From Paenibacillus chondroitinus NBRC 15376 (GTDB lineage Bacteria > Bacillota > Bacilli > Paenibacillales > NBRC-103111): 64,000 bases of DNA. The position numbers and the translations under genes were made by a program. Of this stretch, positions 15,692 through 23,257 are shown piece by piece. Under the pieces are notes generated by a model. That model was given only the letters and a program-made list of their open reading frames with translations, was not told the origin of the DNA and did not search any database. Every line of letters starts with the position of its first letter. The first letter of the stretch is position 1. The stretch is taken from assembly GCF_004000765.1 (NCBI RefSeq), contig NZ_BILW01000029.1:1-64000 (forward strand), given 5' to 3'.

Positions 15692-16633
15692 ATGGAATCC
15701 GCACATAGTGCTTTCTCCGAAATTGTCAATGAAGAAGTCATTTATCAGAATCCGCTGCTTTTCCTAAAAATATGGGAGCTTGGCTCCGACTCCGCTCACT
15801 TCGGTGTCCCAACGCCTTGGCTTTGGCATTCGCATAAGCAGGTTGAGTTTCTGGTCGTCATGGAAGGCCTCCTGGCTATTCAAACCAAACATGAACTAGC
15901 CGTGTTATCCGCAGGAGATGTGATCGTGTTGGGTTCCTCCCAGCCCCATCGGACGTACAAATACGCCGCCGGCCCCTTGCGGCAGATCGTATTCCAGATT
16001 GATCTCAAGCAGCATTTTGACCTGAGTACGATGCCTTACCTGCATTGCTTCTCGGAGCTGACGCATCCGCTTGAGCAGTTCAACGGGCTTTTCCGGAGCA
16101 ATCCCGCCGTGAAGCAAGCCGCTTATGAGCTTATTCTTCAGATTTTCGAAGAGTCGCAGTCCCGCAAAATTGGCTACGAGCTGGCTATCAGCGCAGCGAT
16201 CAAGAACCTGCTGCTGCTTATGTTGCGCAATGACAACCGTGATCTGTCCGCACTTGCGGAGGATTCAGGCATCGCTCGCTTGCGCCCTGCGCTCGACTAT
16301 ATCGACAATCATCTTGGCGAGCGAATTACAGTCGAAGAAGTCTGCTCCTTGCTCAATTTAAGCTATCATTACTTTATTAAGTATTTCAAAAAAGTGATGG
16401 GGATATCCTTCGTGGATTACGTGAATTACAAGCGCATCAAAAAAGCCGAGCGCCTCCTGCTAACAGGAGACCTCAGCATGATGGAAGTCAGTTTCGAGGT
16501 TGGCATCCTCAATATGGCGCAGTTCTACAAGCTGTTCAAGCGGCATAATCAATGCTCGCCCAAAGAATTCAAACAACGCATGCGCAGCCAAACGGGGGTC
16601 ACCCCCGCCCCCCTGCTGGCGCAAGCGGATTAA
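15692..16633 (+). CDS. AraC-family regulator with cupin sensor
   Basis: 313 aa. The N-terminal cupin half (about 30-110, WLWHSHKQVEFLVVMEG and GDVIVLGSSQPHR) probably binds a sugar. The C-terminal double helix-turn-helix (about 200-295) has the family end motif FKRHNQCSPKEFKQRM. It is divergent from the ThuA-like gene, 208 bp away, and likely activates it. Its stop lies 2 bp from the stop of the convergent radical SAM gene with no terminator between them. Confidence 0.9.
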   Translation: MESAHSAFSEIVNEEVIYQNPLLFLKIWELGSDSAHFGVPTPWLWHSHKQVEFLVVMEGLLAIQTKHELAVLSAGDVIVLGSSQPHRTYKYAAGPLRQIVFQIDLKQHFDLSTMPYLHCFSELTHPLEQFNGLFRSNPAVKQAAYELILQIFEESQSRKIGYELAISAAIKNLLLLMLRNDNRDLSALAEDSGIARLRPALDYIDNHLGERITVEEVCSLLNLSYHYFIKYFKKVMGISFVDYVNYKRIKKAERLLLTGDLSMMEVSFEVGILNMAQFYKLFKRHNQCSPKEFKQRMRSQTGVTPAPLLAQAD

Positions 16634-16635
16634 CG

Positions 16636-17457
16636 TCAGCCAGGCAGGAAACCCTGCTGGCTGACCAACACACGCTCCTGCGGAAAATGCCGCAGGAGCT
16701 GTTCGTGCACGCGCTTGTACGCATCCGGACTGTACCAGTCCGAAAGCCCCAGCGCGTCATAGATCGCGCGCACGCCGATGCGTGCCGTGCGCCGGCCCCC
16801 ACTGCCATCGCCCATGAAGTAATCGTCGATGCACACCCGCTCCACGATGCCCGCCAGCCGCTCGGCGAACTGCTCCGAGCTCGGCAGCGCCGGCGCTATC
16901 GTGGCCTGCACGGGAATGCCGCGAGCGGCGAGCTCGCGAAGTGCTGTGAGCCGCGCCGGTATCGGCGGCGCGGACGGGGTGAACGCTCGGCGGACCTCCT
17001 CGCGGTCCGTCTCGACCGTCATGCTGACTCGGACACGGTCCCCGAGCAGCTCTAACAAATCCGCGTCCCGCTTCACCAGCGGGCTGCGGGTCTGAACGAA
17101 CAAGAAGTCCGGCGGCTGCACGGACATCACCTCCAGGAGCGAGCGGGTGATCCGCTCCTTATACTCGCTCGGCTGATACGGGTCCGTCGCCGAGGACATG
17201 AAGATCGTGACCGGGCCTTTGCGCTTCGCTTTGGCCAGCTCGTTCTCCAGTAGTTCCGCGGCATTGGCCTTCACATCGACCCAGGTGCCCCAGGACTCCA
17301 TGCGAAACAGAGCCACCGGCATCTGTCTCACGTAGCAGTAGGAGCACGCAAAGGCGCAGCCGGTATACGGGTTCAGCGTATGCGAATATCCCTCGAGAAA
17401 GCCGCTGGCTTTCGTGAGCAGCGTTTTCGCTGACTTGTGGTTCACCTCAGTCTGCAT
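16636..17457 (-). CDS. SPL-like radical SAM protein (Rv2578c type)
   Basis: 273 aa. The iron-sulfur ligands form CX3CX2C (C34, C38, C41 in GCAFACSYC), preceded by NPYTGC and followed by YVRQMPVA, as in radical SAM proteins related to spore photoproduct lyase. The length is near that of the Rv2578c group. Its activity is not established; DNA repair is possible because the downstream-to-upstream neighbours are adaB-, adaA- and alkA-type repair genes. The gene is markedly more GC-rich than its neighbours. Confidence 0.85.
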   Translation of the reverse strand: MQTEVNHKSAKTLLTKASGFLEGYSHTLNPYTGCAFACSYCYVRQMPVALFRMESWGTWVDVKANAAELLENELAKAKRKGPVTIFMSSATDPYQPSEYKERITRSLLEVMSVQPPDFLFVQTRSPLVKRDADLLELLGDRVRVSMTVETDREEVRRAFTPSAPPIPARLTALRELAARGIPVQATIAPALPSSEQFAERLAGIVERVCIDDYFMGDGSGGRRTARIGVRAIYDALGLSDWYSPDAYKRVHEQLLRHFPQERVLVSQQGFLPG

Positions 17458-17483
17458 ACGTACTCCTCCTCCCTTTTTGCTGC

Positions 17484-18047
17484 TTACAACCCGACCTTTT
17501 CCAGAACCAACAGTTTCTCTTTATTCACCAATCCGCCGCGATAGCCGGTTAACGCACCGTCTTTTCCGACCACGCGATGGCACGGCACTACAATAAGAAC
17601 CGGATTGGCGCCAATGGCTGTACCGACGGCCCTTACTGCGCTGGCTTTATCCAGCTTCTGAGCCATCTGTGAATAACTTACCGTTTCACCATGCGGTATT
17701 TCTTTTAAAGCGCGCCACACGGATTGTTGAAATTCTGTCCCGCGCAGATCCAGCGGCAATGTGAACGTTTTGCGCGAGCCTCGCAGATACTCCTCCAGCT
17801 GCTGCACATAAGGCTCTAATGCGGCCTTATTTTCCATCCAGCTATATTCAGGGAAACGATGCTTAGCCCATTTGGTTAATTCGGACCACGCTTCTGCATC
17901 AACGCCTCCCCGCTCAGCATCTTCCGCTTGATACTGCAAATAGATCAACCCATCGTCTGTTGCCGCGATCAAAAAGTGACTATCCAATAAACGAACTACA
18001 CGCCAATATATGGATTTAGCCGCTGTCCTCGCTTCATTTGTTTGCAT
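17484..18047 (-). CDS. Methylated-DNA-[protein]-cysteine S-methyltransferase (AdaB/Ogt type)
   Basis: 187 aa suicide repair enzyme that transfers methyl groups from O6-methylguanine to its own cysteine, C156 in PCHRVVG. The N-terminal half is the poorly conserved ribonuclease-like domain. The C-terminal half has GTEFQQSVWRALKEIPHGETVSY. ATG at 18047 is chosen for GAGGAGGG seven bases upstream; that site lies in the gap after adaA, so the pair forms an adaA-adaB operon. Confidence 0.94.
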   Translation of the reverse strand: MQTNEARTAAKSIYWRVVRLLDSHFLIAATDDGLIYLQYQAEDAERGGVDAEAWSELTKWAKHRFPEYSWMENKAALEPYVQQLEEYLRGSRKTFTLPLDLRGTEFQQSVWRALKEIPHGETVSYSQMAQKLDKASAVRAVGTAIGANPVLIVVPCHRVVGKDGALTGYRGGLVNKEKLLVLEKVGL

Positions 18048-18070
18048 CCAAGAACCCTCCTCGGTTATGG

Positions 18071-18616
18071 TTAGATGGTGGTACAAGATTGACGAAATTC
18101 CGATGGCGTCACACCCGTTTTTTTCTGAAATACAGTGGTAAAATGAGCGGCATTCGCAATACCCACCGACGCACCGATGACATTCACAGGCTTATCTGTT
18201 TCTATTAAAAGCTGCTTAGCTGCTTCAATTCGTTGATGTTGAAGATAAGTGAGAGGCGTAACGCCCTTCACGCGTTTGAATGTCCTTTGCAAATGATAGA
18301 CGCTGGCATAAAATTGCTCGGCCAATACCGAGAGCGTAATCGGTGCGGCATAACTTTCCTTAATATAGTCGGCTATCAGCTCGATCCACTCTTCATCCGG
18401 CAGCCGTAAGCCATCAGGCCTGCATCTTTTACAAGGGCGAAAGTGTTCCGCAACCGCTGCTTGGCGATCAGGAAATACCCGGACATTTTCCCGCTTCGGC
18501 ACCCTCGATTTGCAGGATGGCCTGCAGAAGATCCCTGTTGTCGTGACCGCATAATAAAATGTGCCATCATAACTCGCATCATTTCCAATAATAGCTTGCC
18601 AATATCTTTCTTGCAT
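18071..18616 (-). CDS. adaA: AdaA: methylphosphotriester-DNA methyltransferase / AraC activator
   Basis: 181 aa. The N-terminal Ada zinc domain has four cysteines (C31, C35, C62, C65 in GIFCRPSC and CKRC). It accepts methyl groups from DNA phosphotriesters, which turns on the C-terminal AraC-type DNA-binding domain. The stand-alone size matches Bacillus AdaA. GAGAGGAG precedes the ATG. It heads the operon with the methyltransferase and lies divergent from alkA, the classical adaptive-response layout. Confidence 0.95.
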   Translation of the reverse strand: MQERYWQAIIGNDASYDGTFYYAVTTTGIFCRPSCKSRVPKRENVRVFPDRQAAVAEHFRPCKRCRPDGLRLPDEEWIELIADYIKESYAAPITLSVLAEQFYASVYHLQRTFKRVKGVTPLTYLQHQRIEAAKQLLIETDKPVNVIGASVGIANAAHFTTVFQKKTGVTPSEFRQSCTTI

Positions 18617-18772
18617 GGCTTCGCTCCTCTCCGTGCCTTCCCTCTTACTAGCTCAGTATACCCAAACGGGTCTTCACTTGTAAGGGATGCGAGATGAGAA
18701 AGCAAGATTACGAAAGCCGCCTTCAGCGATAATAAAGGTAGTCCAACTAACCGATTATAGGAGAAATGACTT

Positions 18773-19714
18773 ATGCCTTCTTTTGACCCTTCACTTCTTA
18801 CCTGGAGCGAGCAGACAAGCTCTTTCACCCTGCCACTGCCTGAACCTTTTCGATATGAGCAAAATCTTGGCTATTTGACCCGCTCCACAAATGAATGTCT
18901 ATTCCATGTGGATAACTCAGATATTTATAAGCTGCTCCTAGCCCGGGATAACCGCGTGCTGATCGCTGTCAACAGTGAGGATAACTTGCAGCTGCGCATT
19001 CGTGTGCTATCCAGCACCGATACCCCTGTGACTCCAGCTCTTCTTGAACATGTCGCACGATATGTGTGGGAATGGTTTGATCTCCGTACAGATCTTGCTC
19101 CGTTCTATGCGCTGGCTGAACACGATCCTCTGCTCGACCGAGTCACTCGGGACTTTTACGGGCTTCGCCTGCTGGGGATTCCGGATCTGTTCGAAGCGAT
19201 GAGCTGGGGGATTATGGGACAGCAAATCAACCTCGCTTTTGCCTATACACTCAAAAGACGACTCGTGGAAACCTTCGGTACCCGGCTGGACTGGCAAGGA
19301 CGAACGTATTGGGCGTTCCCTGCGCCTGAGCGGATTGCCGAGCTTGCACCGGAAGCTTTGACAGCTCTGCAATTCACGGGTAAAAAGGCCGAGTACTTAA
19401 TCGGCGTTGCCCGGATGATGGCGGAGGGCCGGCTGGACAAGGAACAGCTGCTGGAGATGAAAGATTTTGCGGCTATGGAGAAAGAATTGCTGAGCATTCG
19501 GGGCATCGGCCCCTGGACGGCCAATTACGTCCTTATGCGGTGTCTGCGCAACGCCGCCGCTTTCCCGATTGCGGATGTCGGTTTGCATAACGCGCTGAAG
19601 CATGTGCTTGGCTTGGACGAGAAGCCGACTCTCCCCCATATTCGCCAACTTGCTGAAAACTGGAAAGGCTGGGAGGCTTATGCTACTTTTTATCTATGGC
19701 GTGTCCTCTACTAG
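18773..19714 (+). CDS. alkA: DNA-3-methyladenine glycosylase AlkA
   Basis: 313 aa HhH-GPD base-excision glycosylase that removes alkylated purines. The helix-hairpin-helix reads LLSIRGIGPWTANYVLMRCL, and the catalytic aspartate follows in FPIADVGLHNAL. The N-terminal AlkA domain occupies about residues 1-115. AGGAG lies 9 nt before the ATG. It is divergent from adaA across 156 bp, so AdaA probably activates both sides. Confidence 0.93.
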   Translation: MPSFDPSLLTWSEQTSSFTLPLPEPFRYEQNLGYLTRSTNECLFHVDNSDIYKLLLARDNRVLIAVNSEDNLQLRIRVLSSTDTPVTPALLEHVARYVWEWFDLRTDLAPFYALAEHDPLLDRVTRDFYGLRLLGIPDLFEAMSWGIMGQQINLAFAYTLKRRLVETFGTRLDWQGRTYWAFPAPERIAELAPEALTALQFTGKKAEYLIGVARMMAEGRLDKEQLLEMKDFAAMEKELLSIRGIGPWTANYVLMRCLRNAAAFPIADVGLHNALKHVLGLDEKPTLPHIRQLAENWKGWEAYATFYLWRVLY

Positions 19715-19742
19715 AGCATGAGAAAGAAGGAGCGAACTCACA

Positions 19743-20354
19743 GTGAAATTTCTAGGATTAGTGGAACAACTATTTGCCCAATACGGTTACTTGGTCCTGC
19801 TGCTCGGGCTGCCGCTTGACGTTATCGCGCTTCCGATCCCTCCTGGCAATACAACCATGACCTATACAGGGTATTTATCCTATAAAGGGGTGCTGAGATG
19901 GGCGCCGGCGATGTTATCCGCCTGGGTCGGTTCGACCATCGGTATGTCGATCACCTATTGGATTGGGTATAAGCTGGGGATGCCGATTATCGAGCGTTTT
20001 GGCAAACTGCTGTTCCTGAAACCCAGTCATTTGGACAAGACACGGAGCTATTACGAAAAGTTTGGCAATAAAGTGCTTCTGTTCAGCTTCTTTATACCTG
20101 GGATCAGGCAGTTTATTTTCTACTTTGTAGGCATCATTCGCATTCCATTCCGGGTTTTTGCGATGTATGCTTTCACAGGTTCTGCCTTATGGGTCGTCGC
20201 TTTTTTCGGCATTGGCTACCTGTTCGGCGAACAGTGGCAGGCGATTTTCATGTGGGTGGAGAAATTTTTGATCTATGCGATGATTGGCGCGTGCGCTGTG
20301 CTGGCGGGGATCCTGCTAGTTAAATGGCGAAACCGTTTAAAGACGGGGATTTGA
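19743..20354 (+). CDS. DedA-family (VTT domain) membrane protein
   Basis: 203 aa, about five hydrophobic segments. DedA landmarks are LPLDVIALPIPPGNTTMTYTG near residues 20-40, the amphipathic FGKLLFLKPSHLDKTRSYYEKFGNKVLLFSFFIPGIRQ region with the functional Arg, and a C-terminal helix pair. DedA proteins are implicated in lipid-carrier recycling. Start is GTG with AAGGAG upstream, 28 bp behind alkA, so it may be cotranscribed with it. Confidence 0.9.
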   Translation: MKFLGLVEQLFAQYGYLVLLLGLPLDVIALPIPPGNTTMTYTGYLSYKGVLRWAPAMLSAWVGSTIGMSITYWIGYKLGMPIIERFGKLLFLKPSHLDKTRSYYEKFGNKVLLFSFFIPGIRQFIFYFVGIIRIPFRVFAMYAFTGSALWVVAFFGIGYLFGEQWQAIFMWVEKFLIYAMIGACAVLAGILLVKWRNRLKTGI

Positions 20355-20362
20355 ACGTATAA

Positions 20363-20412
20363 AAAGGTTGCCCCATCGGTCACAGAGATCGATAGAGGCA
20401 ACCTTTCTTTGA
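20363..20412. terminator. Bidirectional terminator
   Basis: AAAGGTTGCC / GGCAACCTTT stem with T-rich flanks between the convergent dedA-type gene and the secreted-protein gene. Confidence 0.8.
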
Positions 20413-20413
20413 T

Positions 20414-21262
20414 TTATTGTGGTGTTGCTGACGGTTCTGGCGTTGCTGTTGACTCTGGTGCTTTCGGATGACCTGGTTTTCCTTTGAATTTAAAACCTTC
20501 ATGACCCGAACCTGGTTTCATCGGAGGTACTCCGCCTTTGCGTTCAACGAAGCTTTTCAGCTCATCCGTTAAATGATCTTTCAGCTTTGTGATCAGTTGA
20601 TCCTCAGTAATGCCTTTATCTTGGGCGATTTCAGCCAGAGACTTCCCTGCTTTGCGCTGTGCAGCAAGCTCATCTTCCGTGATCCCCAGAATCGTCGCGA
20701 TTTCAGCGGAATTGCCGAACATTCCGCCCGGCATCATGCCTCCATGCGGTTGCGCGCCTTTGAAGTCCATGGTGCGCGGTTTGGACTCGACCATTTTTTT
20801 CAAGCGATCCGCTAAGCCAGATTTCATTTTGTCGGCCTGCTCCTGCTTCAATTTCCCGGCTGTAACTGCATCATCGATCTTCTTAGTCTCAGCTTCCGTT
20901 AATTTGGCCAGAAGTGCATCTTCCGTCAGATTCGCTTTCTCTTGAGCGATTTGTACCAGTGTTTTACCTTGTTTGATCTCATCTTTCAACACAGCCTGAT
21001 CAATCCCAAGAACGGCAGCGAAATCGATGGCGCCTCCTTTGCCGAATTCAAATCCGCCTTTGGCCGGCCCGTGACCTTGGTTATTGAAACCTCCGCGAAA
21101 ATCTTTATGATGGTTATCCTTGAATTTGTCCTTCTGAGGTGCAGGCGTTACCGTACTCGTCTCATCTGCGAATACCTGGTTATGCTGAAGCGCAAGGCCA
21201 CCGCCAATAAGTAGTCCTGCTGCGAGCGTACTGACCAGCACTTTCTTGTGAATAAGCTTCAT
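20414..21262 (-). CDS. Secreted protein with two LGI-SLAEIA repeats
   Basis: 282 aa with a Sec signal peptide (VSTLAAGLLIGGGLALQ, cleavage near VFA-DE). The mature protein is charged, His/Gly-rich at the start and Pro/Thr-rich at the end. Two copies of a repeat about 40 residues long (ILGI-x3-L-x8-GK-[TS]-L-x-[EQ]-IAQ-x4-[IL]TED-x-L) lie near 82-125 and 187-230. The repeat occurs in many Gram-positive secreted proteins of unknown function. The final PESTATPEPSATPQ tail looks like a flexible wall-proximal segment. Confidence 0.78.
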   Translation of the reverse strand: MKLIHKKVLVSTLAAGLLIGGGLALQHNQVFADETSTVTPAPQKDKFKDNHHKDFRGGFNNQGHGPAKGGFEFGKGGAIDFAAVLGIDQAVLKDEIKQGKTLVQIAQEKANLTEDALLAKLTEAETKKIDDAVTAGKLKQEQADKMKSGLADRLKKMVESKPRTMDFKGAQPHGGMMPGGMFGNSAEIATILGITEDELAAQRKAGKSLAEIAQDKGITEDQLITKLKDHLTDELKSFVERKGGVPPMKPGSGHEGFKFKGKPGHPKAPESTATPEPSATPQ

Positions 21263-21361
21263 CCTGTAACTCCACCTTTTTCATGAATTGGTCTAAGTTT
21301 CTTCAGTATATCGGACAATTGTGAAAAAAATTTGAAGTCACAGCTCATTCCGTCAAAAAGT

Positions 21362-22603
21362 TTACGCTGTCTTTCTGCCCTTTGTCATGCCTACGAAACA
21401 GAGAATGGCCCCTATCTCCATACAAGCAATGATGATGCCTAGCGGTACTGCAGTCTGGCTGCCGCCAAGACCAACAAGTGGAGCAATCAGGCCCCCGATG
21501 ATAAAAGATAGCAGTCCCAGCAGCGCCGCAGCACTCCCCGCCGTTTTCCCTTGACTCTGCAGAGCAAGTGAGGAAGTGGCCACGGAGACAGGGCCTACGC
21601 TGGAAACGATGAAGAAAAAGGCAACTAGGATGGCCGGAAGCCCTGCCCCGATCAGAACGGCGACGAGCAGCAGCAGGCCGCCAAAAGCGGCCATGGCCAG
21701 CCCTCCTGCCAGCAAGCGATGGTCGCTTACTTTGCCAGCGAGCTTGCCCGTCACTTGACCGGCAAGGATGACGCCAAGCCCGTTAACGGCGAAGCAAACG
21801 CTGAATATTTGCGGGGAAACGCCGTAAATCTCCTGCAGCACGAACGGCGAGCCGGAAATATAAGCGAACATGCCGGCAAAGACGAGCCCTTGTGTCAGCG
21901 CGTAGCCCATGAACATGCGGTTTGTGAGGAGTCCGCGGAACGTTCGCAGCGTGTTGGCGAGGCCGCCCTTGGAACGGCGATCCGGCGGATGCGTTTCCTT
22001 CAAGCCCCACGTTGCAGCTAGCAGCATCAGCACGCCAATGGCACCTAGAACAAGGAACACGCCGCGCCATGTTGTGAACTGCAGAATCTGCCCGCCTGCA
22101 ATCGGCGCAAGGATGGGCGCAGCCCCGTTCACCAGCATCAGCAGCGCGATAAACTTCGTCAGCTCCACGCCTTCGTACATGTCGCGCACGATCGCGCGGG
22201 AAATGACGATCCCGGCGGCTCCCGCCAAGCCTTGCACGAATCGCAAGCCCAGGAAAACGCCGATGGACGGCGCAAACATGCACAGAATTGAAGAGATCGC
22301 GTAGAGGATCAATCCGATCAGCAGCGGCGCGCGTCTACCGCGCACATCGCTGACAGATCCTGCGATGAGCTGGCCGATGGACAGTCCCAGCATGCAGGCG
22401 GTGAGGCTCATTTGTGCGAGTGAGGTGCTGGTATGGAGATCGCCGGCCAGATTCGGCAGTGCCGGCAGGTACATATCCAGCGAGAGCGGCCCGAAGGACG
22501 CTAGTGATCCGAGCACGAGCACGATCCATAATCGGCTGTAGCGGCCTGTTGTCATGCCGGCTTGGGAAGCCAGTTGGTTGGACATTTTGATCACAACTTT
22601 CAT
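21362..22603 (-). CDS. Bcr/CflA-family MFS multidrug efflux pump
   Basis: 413 aa, twelve transmembrane helices. The LSLDMYLPALP motif in helix 1, GSVSDVRGRRAPLLIG (MFS motif A) and GLAGAAGIVISRAIVRDMY are diagnostic of the Bcr/CflA drug:H+ antiporter group. Upstream sequence has only a weak ribosome binding site; a second ATG six codons in is possible. Drug specificity cannot be told from sequence. Confidence 0.92.
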   Translation of the reverse strand: MKVVIKMSNQLASQAGMTTGRYSRLWIVLVLGSLASFGPLSLDMYLPALPNLAGDLHTSTSLAQMSLTACMLGLSIGQLIAGSVSDVRGRRAPLLIGLILYAISSILCMFAPSIGVFLGLRFVQGLAGAAGIVISRAIVRDMYEGVELTKFIALLMLVNGAAPILAPIAGGQILQFTTWRGVFLVLGAIGVLMLLAATWGLKETHPPDRRSKGGLANTLRTFRGLLTNRMFMGYALTQGLVFAGMFAYISGSPFVLQEIYGVSPQIFSVCFAVNGLGVILAGQVTGKLAGKVSDHRLLAGGLAMAAFGGLLLLVAVLIGAGLPAILVAFFFIVSSVGPVSVATSSLALQSQGKTAGSAAALLGLLSFIIGGLIAPLVGLGGSQTAVPLGIIIACMEIGAILCFVGMTKGRKTA

Positions 22604-22682
22604 TTAGTAGTTCAATTAAGCTAACATTGCGTTTAGATTTTGTCTAGTGTGAAAAGCAATAACCAGAGCACTGCCCACCCGC

Positions 22683-22749
22683 TATACTAAGAGCTAATGC
22701 GGCGAAGAAAGTCCCTATTCATCTTTAAGATGGATCAGGGGCGTTTTTT
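22683..22749 (+). ncRNA. Short promoter-terminator module, possible small RNA (copy 1)
   Basis: GCTATACT, then TAATG..CGAAGAA.GTCC, then a hairpin closing with GGGGCGTTTTTT. The same skeleton with a different inner stem lies at 39085-39142. No gene follows directly, so a transcript of about 55 nt is possible. The -35 is poor. Confidence 0.35.
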
Positions 22750-22827
22750 ATGATAAACGACTTGTCGCTCCTTCAGGGTGAACGCGTTTGCCAGATAGGA
22801 CGAAACAACGCCAATGCCTTCTCTAGA

Positions 22828-23009
22828 GTGCACTTAATGCAATATAGAGGACTCAATTCGGCCACTGCTGCCGTCTACGTTGTGCAAAGTACAACGTAAA
22901 AGGCCGAGTATAGCGGTTTTCACGCTATTTTGATTGAATTCATTGTAATTTGTGCAATGAAGAGCGGAGTGATGGGGCTTGAAGCTGTTCTATGCTGTAC
23001 AAAGTGCAA
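22828..23009. repeat. Four-palindrome intergenic element, GTGCAA variant
   Basis: 15-bp near-palindromes at 22828 (GTGCACTTAATGCAA), 22880 (TTGTGCAAAGTACAA), 22943 (TTGTAATTTGTGCAA) and 22995 (CTGTACAAAGTGCAA). Steps 52/63/52, span 182 bp, identical to 5428-5609. A partial fifth site TTGCGCAA lies at 23070. Together with the module at 22683 it fills the 650-bp gap between the efflux pump and the large secreted protein. Confidence 0.85.
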
Positions 23010-23179
23010 CGTAGGCATGAGGGCGAGGGGCCGTGACGGGATGCGTTGATACAGCGCGGTATGGCTACATTGCGCAAGACGGTCATACAGAGCAAATTGA
23101 ATTACTTAGCGGCAAGGCGGTTAAACGCCGAACCATGATTTCTTAGCGTGACACGCACATTCGGCGCGTAACAATAAAT

Positions 23180-23243
23180 AAGGGGTAAACACCCCTTGTG
23201 AACGCAAAGAGCCCCCAACACCCTTGGGGATGTTAGGGGCTCT
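23180..23243 (-). terminator. Double hairpin terminator of the large secreted gene
   Basis: On the - strand the first hairpin is AGAGCCCC / GGGGCTCT (23208-23243), followed by a second, AAGGGGTAAACACCCCTT (23180-23197), with a T-rich stretch after it. Confidence 0.7.
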
Positions 23244-23257
23244 ATCACACTGACTCC

